Origin: JAUWCW01 sp030609125 [NCBI: Candidatus Rokuibacteriota bacterium]
GTDB taxonomy: Bacteria > JAUVQV01
Reading direction: 5' to 3'
Length of the DNA: 12,819 nt
Assembly: GCA_030609125.1 (NCBI GenBank)
Contig: JAUWCW010000022.1
Location: 1-12,819, forward strand
Part shown: piece after piece, positions 12,470 through 12,819 of the stretch
Layout of the letters: each line of letters begins with the position of its first letter
Position numbering within the stretch: position 1 is the first letter of the stretch
Notes under the pieces: model-generated
The model's database searches: none
Seen by the model: the letters and a program-made list of their open reading frames with translations, nothing else
What the model was told of the DNA's origin: nothing
Translations under genes and position numbers: made by a program

Positions 12470-12819
12470 ATGTTTTCCAGTGTGCATAGAATTGCGGGTT
12501 GTGTGTTCCTGGTGCTGCTCTGCGTCTCCTGTGCGGGTCCTCCTGAAGTCGGCATAACCGAAGACACGCTTTACGAGGAGGCGGTTTACGACTACTTCAA
12601 GCACGACTACGAGCTCGGTCCGGGGGACGTTCTGGAAATCGTCTACCACTACACGCCCAAGCCGGAAACCAGGGTCTACCTCATAGCCGTCGGGGACGTG
12701 ATGAGGGTGGAATTCACCTACCATCCCGGGATGAACAGAGAGCTGACGGTTCGACCCGACGGCAACATCACCGTTCCCCGCAAAGGACAGGTGGAGGTTA
12801 TAGGGCTGACGGCCCTGGA
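12470..12819 (+). CDS. Wza-like polysaccharide export lipoprotein (3' end outside the window)
   Basis: ATG 12470 has GGAGG about 6 nt upstream, and 116 codons are visible before the window ends. The N-terminus is a lipoprotein-type signal (hydrophobic 8-20, Cys21 in VSCAG; the -3 position is Cys, so the lipobox is imperfect). YELGPGDVLEIVY then marks the start of the polysaccharide export domain, and LTVRPDGNITVPRKGQVEV with GLTA is the typical continuation seen in Wza and related outer membrane exporters. A second GDV motif (VGDVMRVEF) follows the first by about 28 residues, a partial duplication of the domain start. It should form the outer membrane exit pore for capsule or exopolysaccharide; matching synthesis genes are expected downstream. 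Confidence 0.88.
   Translation, partial: MFSSVHRIAGCVFLVLLCVSCAGPPEVGITEDTLYEEAVYDYFKHDYELGPGDVLEIVYHYTPKPETRVYLIAVGDVMRVEFTYHPGMNRELTVRPDGNITVPRKGQVEVIGLTAL

Overview
The window comes from a GC-rich bacterium with a very haem-rich respiratory chain. Four c-type cytochromes carry 51 CXXCH haem-binding motifs between them, plus two candidate non-standard motifs. Together with a b-type membrane cytochrome, an NHL beta-propeller protein and a Wza-like exporter, this suggests a metal- or electrode-respiring member of the Desulfuromonadota (Geobacter/Desulfuromonas group). That placement is inferred from gene content, not from a database search.

Layout. Positions 1-623 (+) hold the 3' part of a HAD-family hydrolase resembling pyrimidine 5'-nucleotidases. 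From 11715 down to 625 the minus strand carries an apparent 11-gene operon. In order of transcription it encodes: a small cytosolic protein with two similar halves; a 13-haem secreted cytochrome; ExbB; ExbD; a TonB-like protein with two tandem beta domains; a C-terminally anchored cytochrome with five CXXCH motifs plus CX3CH and CX12CH; a four-helix cytochrome b fused to TPRs; an N-terminally anchored tri-haem cytochrome; an NHL-repeat protein; a 67-aa DUF4177-like protein; and a 30-haem secreted cytochrome. Spacing is tight: 11-nt overlaps for exbB/exbD and tonB/cytochrome, GTGA for b-cytochrome/tri-haem, and TAATG for DUF4177-like/30-haem. The largest gap is 80 nt, upstream of the DUF4177-like gene, where a second promoter is possible. 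Divergent to the operon, a cupin gene (11838-12173, +) has a perfect TATAAT upstream. After a leader of about 200 nt that starts behind a TTGACA promoter and folds into strong helices, the window ends inside a Wza-type polysaccharide export lipoprotein.

How the genes could work together (inference). The b-type cytochrome would take electrons from menaquinol in the inner membrane. The two membrane-anchored cytochromes would receive them, and the 13-haem and 30-haem proteins would carry them across the periplasm or beyond the outer membrane. The NHL propeller would be an accessory. An ExbB-ExbD-TonB motor inside this operon, with no TonB-dependent receptor or porin in the window, is the most unusual feature: it suggests that proton-motive force is used at the outer membrane as part of the same physiological module.
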